Origin: DAOTTI01 sp034437795
GTDB lineage: Bacteria > Chloroflexota > UBA11872 > UBA12225
NCBI GenBank assembly: GCA_034437795.1
Contig: DAOTTI010000056.1
Coordinates: 1 to 49,648, forward strand
Reading direction: 5' to 3'
DNA length: 49,648 nucleotides
Made by a program: the position numbers and the translations under genes. The notes under the pieces were generated by a model, which saw nothing but the letters and a program-made list of their open reading frames with translations, did no database searches and was not told where the DNA came from. Shown in pieces: positions 1 to 8,157 of this stretch. Every line of letters starts with the position of its first letter. The first letter of the stretch is position 1.

Positions 1-214
1 GCGCCTGGCGCCCGTGCCGGCGCAGGGCCAGCTCGGCCATCTGCAGCAGCGGCCGCAGCACGTCCGCGTACTGCGGGGCGGCGGCCAGGCAGTCGTCCAC
101 GGAGACGCCGGCGCGCAGCCTGGCGATGGCCTCATCAAGGGCGGCCGGGAGCGCGGCGAGGTACCCGTCGGCTGCCCTGTCCGGCAGGGGCTGCGGGAGC
201 GGAATGGTGCTCAC
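1..214 (-). CDS. DUF5667-like protein after ECF sigma factor (partial)
   Basis: Partial gene running off the left edge; only the first 71 codons are visible. It starts at GTG 214 and overlaps the TGA of the sigma factor gene by four bases (GTGA), so the two are translationally coupled. The visible product contains LRAGVSVDDCLAAAPQYAD followed by VLRPLLQMAELAL. This matches the cysteine-containing start (CLxxxPxxAxxLxPLLxxA) of the DUF5667 proteins that often follow ECF sigma factors in Chloroflexota and Actinobacteria. By position it is probably the anti-sigma or co-regulator of that sigma factor, but no membrane segment or zinc motif can be checked in this fragment. Family call is moderate; the anti-sigma role is inference. 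Confidence 0.65.
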   Translation of the reverse strand, partial: MSTIPLPQPLPDRAADGYLAALPAALDEAIARLRAGVSVDDCLAAAPQYADVLRPLLQMAELALRRHGRQA

Positions 215-855
215 GGCACTCCACCTCGCCTGGCAAACTGGCGCTGCAGGGCCTGCAAGGCCGCGTGCTGCAGGGCCTTCACCGCCCCCTCCGTCTTCCC
301 AAGTATGGCCGCCACCTCGGCGTTCGACAATCCGCCGGCGAACTTGAGCGCAATCACCTGGCGCTGCAGCTCCGTCAACCGCTCCACGGCCTCGATCAGT
401 CCTTGCCTGGTCAGCTTCTCCGCCAGGAGCGCCTCGGGATCGGCCTCGCGACGCCGGTCCGGCAGGGCCTCGTCCAGGGGCTCGCTGGCCCGCTTGCTGC
501 GCCGGCGCAGGTAATCCACCAGCAGGTTGTGGGCGATCCGAAAGAGCCACGCCTGAAACGGCACGCCGGTCCAGCGGTACCCGCCGAGCGATTCCAGGGC
601 CTTGAGGAAGACCTGCTCCGCCAGGTCCTCCGCCTCGGCCGCATTTCCCAGCTTGAAGGAGAGATAGCTATACACCTTGTCGAAGTATCGTTCGTAGAGC
701 TGCCCGAAGCACGCCACATCGCCCGCCTGGGCAGCGCGGACCAGGTCCGCATCGCGCGCCGTGCTCGCCGCGGCGCCAATTGGGCCCGGCTCTGTTACGA
801 GCTCTCGTGACCGGTGCGGCTCGGCCGGCGCGGCCACGGCGCGTTCATTAGGCAT
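211..855 (-). CDS. ECF-type RNA polymerase sigma factor
   Basis: 214-residue sigma-70 family, extracytoplasmic-function type. Region 2 spans about residues 35-110 (ADLVRAAQAGDVACFGQLY, then AEDLAEQVFLKAL and FQAWLFRIAHNLLVDYLRRR). Region 4 spans about 145-205 (LTELQRQVIALKFAGGLS, then NAEVAAILGKTEGAVKALQ, the helix-turn-helix for the -35 element). The N-terminal 35 residues are a low-complexity extension. ATG 855 lies 36 bp from the divergent holB start, so the two share a very short promoter region. It directs RNA polymerase to a subset of promoters; the stimulus is not visible. The coupled downstream DUF5667-like gene is the likely partner. Confidence 0.92.
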   Translation of the reverse strand: MPNERAVAAPAEPHRSRELVTEPGPIGAAASTARDADLVRAAQAGDVACFGQLYERYFDKVYSYLSFKLGNAAEAEDLAEQVFLKALESLGGYRWTGVPFQAWLFRIAHNLLVDYLRRRSKRASEPLDEALPDRRREADPEALLAEKLTRQGLIEAVERLTELQRQVIALKFAGGLSNAEVAAILGKTEGAVKALQHAALQALQRQFARRGGVP

Positions 856-890
856 AACGTCAGCCAGTAGGATTCGATAGGAGCGGTGGC

Positions 891-1958
891 GTGACCGGCA
901 AGGTGGGGCTCTCTGACCTATCCCCAGAGCGCAGTCTGTGGGACGACTTCATTGGCAATAACGCCGCCATAGGGTTCCTCCGTGCCTCGCTGGACCGCGG
1001 GCGGGTGGCGCACGCGTATCTCTTTACGGGACCCGACCACGTTGGCAAGCGCACCCTGGCGCTGACCTTTGCCGCCGCACTGCTCTGCGCGGCGCCCTGG
1101 AAGGCGGGGAGACCGTGCGGCCGGTGCAAGGCGTGTCTCCAGATCACTAAGCATACGCACCCGGACGTGCGGTTGGTCGAGCCGGAGCCCGGCCGGCGGG
1201 GCGTCACCATCGAGCAGGTCCGCCAGCTGGAGCACGCGGCCGGCCTGCGTCCCTATCAGATGGATCGAAAGGTCCTCATCCTCACAAACGTGGAGGCCAT
1301 GCCGGAGGCCGCCGCCAACGCCCTGCTCAAGACGCTGGAGGAGCCTCCCGACGACACCATCCTGCTGCTCACAGCCAGCGACATCTCCCAGGTGCTGCCC
1401 ACCATCGCCTCGCGCTGCCGCGAAGTGGCGCTCCGCCCCGTGCCGGCGGCGGACATCGAGGCCGCGCTGGCGGCACGGGGGGTGGAGGCGGAGCGGGCGG
1501 TGCTCCTGGCGCGCCTGGCCGGCGGCCGGCCGGGATGGGCGCTGACCGCGCTCGATGAGCCGGCCTGGCTGGAGAACCGTACCGAGCAGATCGAGCGGCT
1601 GGAGCGGCTCCTGGCGCGGCCACGCGTGGGCCGGCTGCCAGAGGCCGCCGCCTTCGGCGACGCGTCGTCGGCCAAGGCCGCACTGGAGGTGTGGCTGGGC
1701 TGGTGGCGTGACGCCCTCCTCGTCCAGCAGGGCTGCGGGGACCTGGTGACGAACGTGGATCGCATCGAAGCGCTGCGCCGGCTGGGCGCGTGCCACCCGC
1801 CGCACGTGCTGTGGCGCGCCCTCGCACGGGTGCAAGAGGCGCGCCAGCAGCTCGACGCCAACGTCAACGTGCGCCTGGCTGTGGAGGCCCTGCTCCTCGA
1901 TCTGCCGGAGAGCACAGTTGCTACACTTAACCGTTCACGAGTCACCGAAGGAGAGTGA
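891..1958 (+). CDS. holB: DNA polymerase III subunit delta'
   Basis: 355-residue AAA+ clamp-loader subunit of the replicative polymerase. Start GTG 891 puts the conserved FIGNNAAIGFLRASL segment at residues 20-34. The Walker A loop is GPDHVGKRT (47-55). The zinc module uses Cys66, Cys76, Cys79 and Cys82 (CGRCKACLQITKHTHPDV). Then comes the Walker B/sensor region (DRKVLILTNVEAMPEAAANA, followed by LLKTLEEPP) and the C-terminal collar domain. Delta' holds the clamp-loader pentamer together while it loads the beta clamp. The TGA overlaps nothing; fmdB begins 10 bp downstream and is probably co-transcribed. Length and motif order are normal for the family. Confidence 0.93.
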   Translation: MTGKVGLSDLSPERSLWDDFIGNNAAIGFLRASLDRGRVAHAYLFTGPDHVGKRTLALTFAAALLCAAPWKAGRPCGRCKACLQITKHTHPDVRLVEPEPGRRGVTIEQVRQLEHAAGLRPYQMDRKVLILTNVEAMPEAAANALLKTLEEPPDDTILLLTASDISQVLPTIASRCREVALRPVPAADIEAALAARGVEAERAVLLARLAGGRPGWALTALDEPAWLENRTEQIERLERLLARPRVGRLPEAAAFGDASSAKAALEVWLGWWRDALLVQQGCGDLVTNVDRIEALRRLGACHPPHVLWRALARVQEARQQLDANVNVRLAVEALLLDLPESTVATLNRSRVTEGE

Positions 1959-1967
1959 GCGACAGCT

Positions 1968-2249
1968 ATGCCGATCTACGAGTACGAGTGTTCGGCCTGC
2001 AAAAGCCGCTTCGAACGGATGCAGCGGTTTTCCGATCCGCCGGTGACCGAGTGCCCGGAATGCGGCAGTGCGGTGCGGCGCGTGTTGTTCCCCGCCGGGA
2101 TTGTGTTCAAGGGGTCGGGCTGGTACATCACGGATAGCCGGAAGCCGGCCCCTAGCGAGACCGACTCGTCGTCGAGCCTCAGCAAGAGCTCGTCAGAGAA
2201 GGCGGAGAGCACGTCCGAGAGCGCGACGGCATCATCGGCCAAATCGTAG
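1968..2249 (+). CDS. FmdB family zinc-ribbon protein
   Basis: 93-residue protein. The N-terminal 50 residues are a typical FmdB/CxxC_CxxC_SSSS putative regulatory domain: MPIYEYECSACKSRFERMQ with Cys8-Cys11 and Cys29-Cys32 (CPEC), then FPAGIVFKGSGWYITDSRK. The C-terminal 35 residues are low-complexity Ser/Glu/Lys (SSSSLSKSSSEKAESTSESA), which is usual for this family and probably disordered. A Shine-Dalgarno-like GGAGAG lies upstream of ATG 1968, just inside the end of holB. The family function is not established; it is often described as a putative regulator. It probably shares a transcript with holB. Confidence 0.92.
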   Translation: MPIYEYECSACKSRFERMQRFSDPPVTECPECGSAVRRVLFPAGIVFKGSGWYITDSRKPAPSETDSSSSLSKSSSEKAESTSESATASSAKS

Positions 2250-2327
2250 CGGGTTATCGGTAGCGAGCCGGCGCGGGCAGCGAGGCGCCCTGGCGCGCCC
2301 TGCGCTTGCTCCTACCTGGGAGCAACG

Positions 2328-3944
2328 GTGGAACGGCGTCCGGTCGAGCGCGTGCGTGGCACGCAGGATTGCTGGCCGCATGATGCGCGGCAGCTGGATG
2401 CCATCCGGCGCCGGCTGGAGGCGACCTTCGAATCCTTCGGCTACCGCCGGATCGAGGTACCCGTGCTGGAGCCGACGGAGCTCCACCTGCGGAAGTCCGG
2501 GCTGGAGATCATCTCCAAGCTCTATGCCTTCGAGGATCAGGCGGGGCGCCACCTGTGCCTGCGGCCGGAGCTGACCGCCTCCATTGTGCGCGCCTACGTC
2601 GCCCAGCCGGCGCCTCGCCTGCCGCTCAAGGTGTTCAGCAGCGGCCCCGTCTTCCGGTACGAGCGCCCGTCCAAGGGGCGCTACCGGCAGTTCACCCACG
2701 CCGACGCCGAGCTGATCGGCGCCGCCGGGCCCCTGGCCGACGCGGAGATCATCGTCCTGGCTACGCGCGCGCTCCAGGCGGCCGGCGTGAGCCACTACAC
2801 GGTGACCATTGGGCACGTGGGGATCCTGGCCGACCTGCTGGCGCGGCTGGGATTGACAGGGCGGCTGCGCAGCTTCCTGCTGGAGAGCCTGGAGGACGTG
2901 CGCCGCCACGGGCTGGCCAGCGTGCGCGCCCGTCTGCAGGAGCTGGATCCGGAGCTGTTTGAGCGGGCGGATGCGGCCGCGGCTCTGGGGAGCGACGCGA
3001 CCGACGAGGGGCAGGTGCGGGCAGCGATCGCCGGCTTCTTTTCCGAGCTGGGCACGGAGGCCCTGGGCCGGCGCAGTGAGGCGGACGTGGTGGAGCGCAT
3101 GCTCCGCAAGCGCTTTGCCGCTGGCGCCAACGCGCGGGCCGTGGAGCGGGCCTTTGGCTTCATCGAGCGCCTGGGGGCGCTCCACGGCGGGCCGGAGGCG
3201 GTGCTCCAGGACGGCCGCGCGCTCCTGGCGGAGTATGGCCTGGACGACGCCCCCTTGCAGCAGCTGGCCAGGACCGTCGAGCTACTGGTGGACCTGGGCG
3301 TGGATCCCGCTCGCGTGCACCTTGACCTGGGGCTGAGCCGAGGCCTGCAGTACTACACGGGCATGGTCTTTGAGATCCACCACGCCGGACTGGGAAGCGA
3401 GAGCCAGCTGTGCGGCGGCGGGCGGTACGACGATCTGGTGCGCGCGCTGGGCGGGCGCCAATCGGTACCGGCGCTGGGGTTCGCCTTCGGTGTGGAGCGG
3501 GTCAAGCTGGCGCTGGAGGCGGAGGCCAAGACGCTGGCCGTGCCGCCGGCGCCGTTCGTCTTCGTCGTGGCCGCCTCGCCGACCCAGAGCGCGGCCGCGG
3601 GGCGGGCAGCCCTGGCCTTCCGCGAGGCCGGTGTCGCTGCCGACCTGGAAGTGAGCCGCCGGCCGCTGCGGGCCAGCCTGGCCTACGCTGATAAGGAGGG
3701 GTTCCCATACGTCGCCATCGTCGGCGAGCTAGAGGCGCGCGACGGTACGGTCCGATTGCGCGAGATGGCCGGGGGCGAGGAGCGGGTGCTTCCGCTGGCC
3801 GACGCCGCGGCCTGGCTGATGGCGCAGCCCATCCTCCACCCCGAGGCGGGCCGTGCGGCGCCGGCCATCCAGCACCAGGTGCCACCGGCCGCAGCGCGGA
3901 CGCCGGCCCTGCGGCCGGCCGCAGGAGGCACCCATGGCGCGTAA
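2328..3944 (+). CDS. Histidyl-tRNA synthetase family protein (HisS or HisZ-like)
   Basis: 538-residue class II aminoacyl-tRNA synthetase fold. Motif 2 is RYERPSKGRYRQF (about residues 109-121), preceded by LRPELTASIVRAY. The histidine-site loop reads SRGLQYYTGMVFE and motif 3 is CGGGRYDDL. An anticodon-binding-like domain spans about 405-500 (FVVAASPTQSAAAGRAALAF; YADKEGFPYVAIVGE), followed by a 45-residue Ala/Pro tail. HisZ, the regulatory paralogue that partners short-form HisG, normally lacks the anticodon domain, so a HisRS-type protein is more likely by architecture. However, the usual FHQ after motif 2 is FTH here, and the gene sits directly before hisG and hisD. Start GTG 2328 follows GGGAG. 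Which of the two activities it has cannot be settled from sequence alone. Confidence 0.85.
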   Translation: MERRPVERVRGTQDCWPHDARQLDAIRRRLEATFESFGYRRIEVPVLEPTELHLRKSGLEIISKLYAFEDQAGRHLCLRPELTASIVRAYVAQPAPRLPLKVFSSGPVFRYERPSKGRYRQFTHADAELIGAAGPLADAEIIVLATRALQAAGVSHYTVTIGHVGILADLLARLGLTGRLRSFLLESLEDVRRHGLASVRARLQELDPELFERADAAAALGSDATDEGQVRAAIAGFFSELGTEALGRRSEADVVERMLRKRFAAGANARAVERAFGFIERLGALHGGPEAVLQDGRALLAEYGLDDAPLQQLARTVELLVDLGVDPARVHLDLGLSRGLQYYTGMVFEIHHAGLGSESQLCGGGRYDDLVRALGGRQSVPALGFAFGVERVKLALEAEAKTLAVPPAPFVFVVAASPTQSAAAGRAALAFREAGVAADLEVSRRPLRASLAYADKEGFPYVAIVGELEARDGTVRLREMAGGEERVLPLADAAAWLMAQPILHPEAGRAAPAIQHQVPPAAARTPALRPAAGGTHGA

Positions 3945-4072
3945 CGGGTCAGAAGGGGTGGTTCGGGATGGCGCGGCCCTGCGCCTGGAGCAGCAGGCAG
4001 GAGGCGCCCATGGCGCCTAACGGGCCGGTGAGAGCAGTTGCGGGACGCGGCGATGGCGGGTAACGGACCGGT
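3921..4072 (+). repeat. Imperfect tandem repeat of the hisG start region
   Basis: Three copies of a translation-start-like unit lie between the synthetase-like gene and hisG. Copy 1 is 3921-3950 (GCAGGAGGCACCCATGGCGC then GTAACGG). Copy 2 is 3997-4026 (GCAGGAGGCGCCCATGGCGC then CTAACGG), 76 bp later. Copy 3 is about 4046-4068 (GCGATGGCG then GGTAACGG), which is the real hisG start but has lost the AGGAGG. Copy 1 provides the stop of the upstream gene and also starts a 28-codon ORF (3934-4020). That ORF ends in GGAHGA, mirroring the GGTHGA end of the upstream protein. This looks like local duplication of a start region. Confidence 0.8.
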
Positions 4073-5222
4073 GCGGCGCGGCGCCCTGAGCCTGCCCGCG
4101 CGCGGGCGTCTGGACGCCGAAGTCCTGCGTTTTGGCGTGCCCCAGCGCGGGCGCATCGGCGAGCAGGCCTTGCCGTTCCTGGAATCTTGCGGGCTCAGAG
4201 TACGGAAGGAGAGCGAGCGCCAGCTGACGGCCGGCATCGATGGCCTGCCCGGCGTGACGGTGATCCTGCAGCGAGCAGAGGACATCCTGCGCCAGGTGGC
4301 CGACGGCAAGGCCGACATTGGCATCACCGGCATGGACATCGTCCACGAGGTGCTGGGCGAGCGCGGCGACGTGGTGGTCCTCCACGACAACCTGGGCTTC
4401 TCCGCCTCCGAGCTGGTAGTGGCCGTGCCCGATAGCTGGATCGACGTGTCCACCGTCGCCGACCTGGCGGACGTGGCCATTGAGATGCGAGAGCGGGGCG
4501 ATGAGCTGCGCGTGGCCACCAGCTTCCCCAACCTGGCGCGGCGCTTCTTCTATGCCCACGGCATCACCCATTTCTCGTTCGTGCAGCTGACCGGGGGCGT
4601 GGAGGCGGCGCCGGGGGTGGGGTTCGCCGACGTGGTGGTCGACGTCACGTCCACTGGCACCACGCTCAAGGAGAACCGCCTGAAGGTGCTGCGCAATGGG
4701 ACCGTCTTCCAGTCGCACGCCTGCCTGGTCGGCAACCGGCGGGCCCTGGCGGAGCACCGCGAGAAGCGGGAGCTGACCCGCCGCATCCTGGAGCTGATCG
4801 AGGCCCGCCTGCGGGCGCAGGAGTACTTCTCCATCACCGCCAATCTGCAAGGCGCCTCGGAGCGTGACGTGGCCCGTGCGCTGCTGCAATCGCCGGCGAC
4901 GCATGGCCGGCGGGGCCCGACGGTGGCCCGCGTCTACACAGAGGAGGACCTGGTGCGGGCAGGAAGCGGTGAGCCGGGCTGGTTCGCAGCCACGATCATC
5001 GTCGGCGCTGCCGATCTGCAGGCGGCGGTGGACCATCTGCGCGCCGTCGGCGGGTCGGGGATCTCGGTGGTCCCCCTGCGCTACCTCTTCAACCAGCGCT
5101 CGGAGCGGTATGAGGCCATGCTGGTGGAGCTTGGCCTCCGGCCCGCCCCCGCCCCGCCGGCCGGCGAGGGGAAGGGAGCCACGGGGGCGACGTCCGCGGC
5201 TGAGCGCCTAGCGCCCTCGTGA
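4053..5222 (+). CDS. hisG: ATP phosphoribosyltransferase, long form
   Basis: First enzyme of histidine synthesis: ATP + PRPP to phosphoribosyl-ATP. 389 residues from ATG 4053; a TTG at 4038 is in frame but less likely. The catalytic core has LRFGVPQRGRIGEQALPFLE, the middle segment ADIGITGMDIVHEV and the PRPP loop DVTSTGTTLKEN (about residue 199). After about residue 290 an ACT-like regulatory domain follows (GPTVARVY..., then FAATIIVGAADLQAAVDHLR and GGSGISVVPLRYLF). That makes it the long, hexameric, histidine-feedback form (HisG_L), which does not need HisZ. It is longer than usual (about 300) because of a 30-residue N-terminal extension, an insertion before the ACT domain and a Pro/Ala tail. 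Confidence 0.92.
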   Translation: MAGNGPVRRGALSLPARGRLDAEVLRFGVPQRGRIGEQALPFLESCGLRVRKESERQLTAGIDGLPGVTVILQRAEDILRQVADGKADIGITGMDIVHEVLGERGDVVVLHDNLGFSASELVVAVPDSWIDVSTVADLADVAIEMRERGDELRVATSFPNLARRFFYAHGITHFSFVQLTGGVEAAPGVGFADVVVDVTSTGTTLKENRLKVLRNGTVFQSHACLVGNRRALAEHREKRELTRRILELIEARLRAQEYFSITANLQGASERDVARALLQSPATHGRRGPTVARVYTEEDLVRAGSGEPGWFAATIIVGAADLQAAVDHLRAVGGSGISVVPLRYLFNQRSERYEAMLVELGLRPAPAPPAGEGKGATGATSAAERLAPS

Positions 5223-5356
5223 CGCCACCGACGCCGAAAGCACTGCACCGTGAAGGCCGAATGCCCGACCTCTTTTTCCGCTGCCCAAGCTGAACGCCAT
5301 CCGTGCTGTAAGGTGAACGCTGGACGCCAAAGTTGGAAGACCGGCAGCCTGGTACC

Positions 5357-6793
5357 GTGAGCCTGCCCCCAGACGCTCCCCAGACAGCCACTGCTGCTGC
5401 CCCGGCCCTGCGCATCGTCCGCGCGGGGACGACGGAGGCGGCCGCCCTGCTCAGGCGCATCCCGTTGGATGAGCTGGCGACCGATCCGCGCGTGGCGGCG
5501 CGCACGGCAGAGGTCTTTGGCGTGCCTCTGACGCCGGAGCAGTTCGTCGAGCGGGTGCGCGCCGAGGTGCGGGCCCGGGGTGACGCGGCCCTGCGCGAGC
5601 TGTCACAGAAGCTGGAGGGTGTCGTGCCCGAGCGCTTCGAGACCAGCCGCGCGGAGATCGATGAGGCCTACCGGCGCGTGCCGGCGCAGCTGGTGGCCGA
5701 CCTGCGCCGAGCGGCCGACCGCGTGGCGGCCTTCCATCGCCAGCAGCCGCGCCAGAGCTGGCTGGACTACGGCGAGGGCCTCGGCCAGATGGTGCTTCCC
5801 CTGGAGCGGGTTGGCCTGTACGCGCCGGCCGGCCGCGCCGCCTACCCGTCCTCGCTGCTGATGGCCGCCGTGCCGGCTCGCGTGGCTGGCGTGGATGAGA
5901 TCATCGTCTGCACGCCGCCGCAGGCCGATGGGCGCCAGCATCCGGCCATCCTGGTGGCGGCGGACGTCGCTGGCGTGGACCGCATCTTCAAGCTGGGTGG
6001 CGCGCAGGCGATCATGGCCATGGCCTACGGCACGGAGAGTGTGCCGCGGGTGGACAAGATCCTCGGCCCGGGCAACATCTTCGTCGTCCTGGCCAAGCGG
6101 CGCGTGTTCGGCGCCGTGGCCATCGACCAGCTGCCGGGGCCGACGGAGACGCTGGTCCTGGCGGATGACTCGGCCGATGCGGAGGAGGTGGCGGCCGACC
6201 TGCTGGCTCAGGCGGAGCACGACCCCCTGGCCTCTCCGCTGCTGATCACCACGTCCCAGGCCCTGGCAGAGGCCGTCCGGCAGGCGATCGAGCGCCACCT
6301 GGAGACGCTGCCGACGGCGGACACGGCGCGGGCCGCGCTCACCACCCGAGGCGGGGCCGTGGTCGTGGGTTCCATCGAGCAGGGGCTGGCGCTGGCCAAT
6401 CAGTACGCGCCGGAGCACCTCTGCCTGCTGGTCCGCGAGCCGTGGTCGTACGTCGGTCGGGTCCGGCACGCCGGCGGGGTGTTCGTGGGGAGCAGCTCAC
6501 CCGAGGCGGCAGGCGATTACGTGGCCGGCCCCAGCCACATCATGCCGACGGCCCAGACCGCTCGCTTTTCCTCGCCGCTCTCAGTGGCCGACTTTATGAA
6601 GATCATCAGCGTGGTGGGGCTGAGCCGGCAGCGACTGGCGGAGCTAGGCCCCGTCGCGGCGCGCCTGGCCCGCGCCGAAGGCCTGGAGGCCCATGCGCGG
6701 GCCGTGGAGGTGCGCCTCTCCGCGAGGGCGCGCGCGGGCGAAGAGCGCGAAGATGCAGGGGCGAGCCGCCAGGCCATGCCTGCTAGCGGGTAA
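5357..6793 (+). CDS. hisD: Histidinol dehydrogenase
   Basis: Catalyses the last two steps of histidine synthesis, L-histidinol to L-histidine with two NAD+, zinc dependent. The family signature is present: GLYAPAGRAAYPSSLLM, then KLGGAQAIMAMAYGTESVP, DKILGPGNIFV and DQLPGPTETLVLADDSA. Zinc and catalytic positions are visible: Gln and His in LLAQAEHDP, Glu-His in YAPEHLCL, Asp in AGDYVAGPSH and the C-terminal His in EGLEAHARAV. Start chosen at GTG 5357; an in-frame TTG at 5333 would add eight residues, and neither has a convincing ribosome site. Forms a run with hisG (134 bp gap) and the synthetase-like gene, but hisB, hisC, hisA and hisF are not here. Confidence 0.94.
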   Translation: MSLPPDAPQTATAAAPALRIVRAGTTEAAALLRRIPLDELATDPRVAARTAEVFGVPLTPEQFVERVRAEVRARGDAALRELSQKLEGVVPERFETSRAEIDEAYRRVPAQLVADLRRAADRVAAFHRQQPRQSWLDYGEGLGQMVLPLERVGLYAPAGRAAYPSSLLMAAVPARVAGVDEIIVCTPPQADGRQHPAILVAADVAGVDRIFKLGGAQAIMAMAYGTESVPRVDKILGPGNIFVVLAKRRVFGAVAIDQLPGPTETLVLADDSADAEEVAADLLAQAEHDPLASPLLITTSQALAEAVRQAIERHLETLPTADTARAALTTRGGAVVVGSIEQGLALANQYAPEHLCLLVREPWSYVGRVRHAGGVFVGSSSPEAAGDYVAGPSHIMPTAQTARFSSPLSVADFMKIISVVGLSRQRLAELGPVAARLARAEGLEAHARAVEVRLSARARAGEEREDAGASRQAMPASG

Positions 6794-6868
6794 TGTCCCA
6801 GCATGTCCGCGCCACCGCGACGGGATGCAGGGAGCGAGCCGCGAGGCCATGCCTGCTTGGCTGGATCC

Positions 6869-6930
6869 TTCGTGAGCGGAGCCCTCACCCTCTCCCTCTG
6901 GGAGAGGGGACGCATCGCCGGCCGTGAATA
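6869..6930 (+). repeat. Dispersed MITE/REP-like repeat, copy A
   Basis: Runs from TTCGTGAGCGGAGCCCTCAC to GGCCGTGAATA. The core is a perfect 9-bp hairpin, CCCTCTCCC at 6888-6896 and GGGAGAGGG at 6900-6908 with a TCT loop. It sits between the convergent hisD and ychF genes, so it may also end transcription from either side, though there is no T-tract. One of about fourteen copies in the window. Confidence 0.75.
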
Positions 6931-6947
6931 ACCCAGGCTAGGCCAGG

Positions 6948-8039
6948 CTAGCGGCTGAAGAGGATGTGGAGCACGTCCCCGTCCTGGACGACGTAATTCC
7001 GGCCTTCCTGGCGCAGTAGGCCCCGCTTACGAGCCTCGGCCATGCTCCCCGCGGCCATCAGGTCGTCGAAGGCCACGACCTCGGCGCGGATGAAGCCCTT
7101 CTCCATGTCGCTGTGGACCACGCCGGCGGCCTGAGGCGCCCTGGTCCCGCGTGGCACCGCCCAGGCCCGCACCTCCTCGTCCCCGGCGGTGAAGAATGAG
7201 ATCAGCCCGGTCAGCTCGTAGGAGCGCCGGATTACGCGGCCGGCGGCCAGCTCGGTAATGCCCAGGTCGGCCATGAAGGACCGCGCGTCATCCGGCTCGA
7301 GCTGGGCCAGCTCCATCTCCAGCTTGGCGCACAGCGAGGCCACGGCCGTGTGCCGGTGGGGATAGGCGCCCGCCACCCTGGCCTCGATCTGCGGCGCCTG
7401 CGCGAGCTGGTCTTCACCCAGGTTGATGGCCAGCAGCACCGGCTTTCGGGAGAGGAACTGATAGCCGCGGATGGCGCGCTCCTGTTCGTCGCTCAGCTCC
7501 AGGTCGCGAATGGGCGTCCCCGCCTCCAGCGCCGCCTGAAGACGGTGGAAGAACTCCATCTCGGCCTCAAGGGGCGCCCGCTCGCCGGCGCGGGTGCGCT
7601 TCAGGTCCGCCTCCAGGCGCTGCAGGCGGCGCTCCACGATCCCCAGGTCAGCCAGGATCAGCTCCAGTTGCACCTTCTCGGCGTCCGCCACCGGATCGAT
7701 CGGGCCGTCGTGCGGCACGGTCGCGTCCTCAAAGGCGCGCACGACCTGCAGCAGGGCGTCCATCGTGCGCAGGGTGCCCACCCAGGCCGCCTCGCCCTTG
7801 TCGCGGCTGCCGAAGCCGGCTCCGGGGAAGTCGACGTACGTTACCTCGGCGTGGGTGACCTTCCTGGGCCGGAACATCGCCGCCAGCCGGTCCACTCGCG
7901 TGTCGGGGACCTTGACCACCGCCACGTGCGTCTCCTGGCCGTGGCCGCCTCCCGCCGCCAGCGGCGCCTGGCCGCCGGTCAGGGCCCTGAAGACGGTGGT
8001 CTTGCCACTAAAGGGCAGACCGATGATGCCCAGTTGCAT
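6948..8039 (-). CDS. ychF: Ribosome-binding ATPase YchF
   Basis: 363-residue OBG-family P-loop protein that prefers ATP and binds ribosomes; implicated in stress control of translation. P-loop GLPFSGKTT at residues 7-15, G3-like VDFPGAGFGSRDKGE (normally VDIAGLV...), the helical hairpin around LGIVERRLQRLEADLKR, and the C-terminal TGS-like end (GLLRQEGRNYVVQDGDVLHI). The usual NKxE-type specificity segment is replaced by LLAINLGED, consistent with ATP use. Transcribed convergently to hisD with a repeat copy between them. Confidence 0.92.
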   Translation of the reverse strand: MQLGIIGLPFSGKTTVFRALTGGQAPLAAGGGHGQETHVAVVKVPDTRVDRLAAMFRPRKVTHAEVTYVDFPGAGFGSRDKGEAAWVGTLRTMDALLQVVRAFEDATVPHDGPIDPVADAEKVQLELILADLGIVERRLQRLEADLKRTRAGERAPLEAEMEFFHRLQAALEAGTPIRDLELSDEQERAIRGYQFLSRKPVLLAINLGEDQLAQAPQIEARVAGAYPHRHTAVASLCAKLEMELAQLEPDDARSFMADLGITELAAGRVIRRSYELTGLISFFTAGDEEVRAWAVPRGTRAPQAAGVVHSDMEKGFIRAEVVAFDDLMAAGSMAEARKRGLLRQEGRNYVVQDGDVLHILFSR

Positions 8040-8157
8040 GGGTGTGAATGAGTGTGGAGCCGCGCCCCAGCCCCTTGCCTGCGCTCGGGGCCCGCGTCTG
8101 CACCCGCAGAGCGCGCGAACCAGGCGCAGGCGAACGAGGAACGGCTTGCTCGGGTCG

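Noticed and set aside
2232..3185. Long antisense open frames opposite most plus-strand genes
   Set aside because: Frame shadows of genes with strong third-position G+C bias; no conserved motifs.
3934..4020. 28-codon ORF before hisG as a histidine attenuator leader
   Set aside because: It encodes a single His near its end and no His run, and no terminator/antiterminator pair is visible; duplication debris is the simpler reading.
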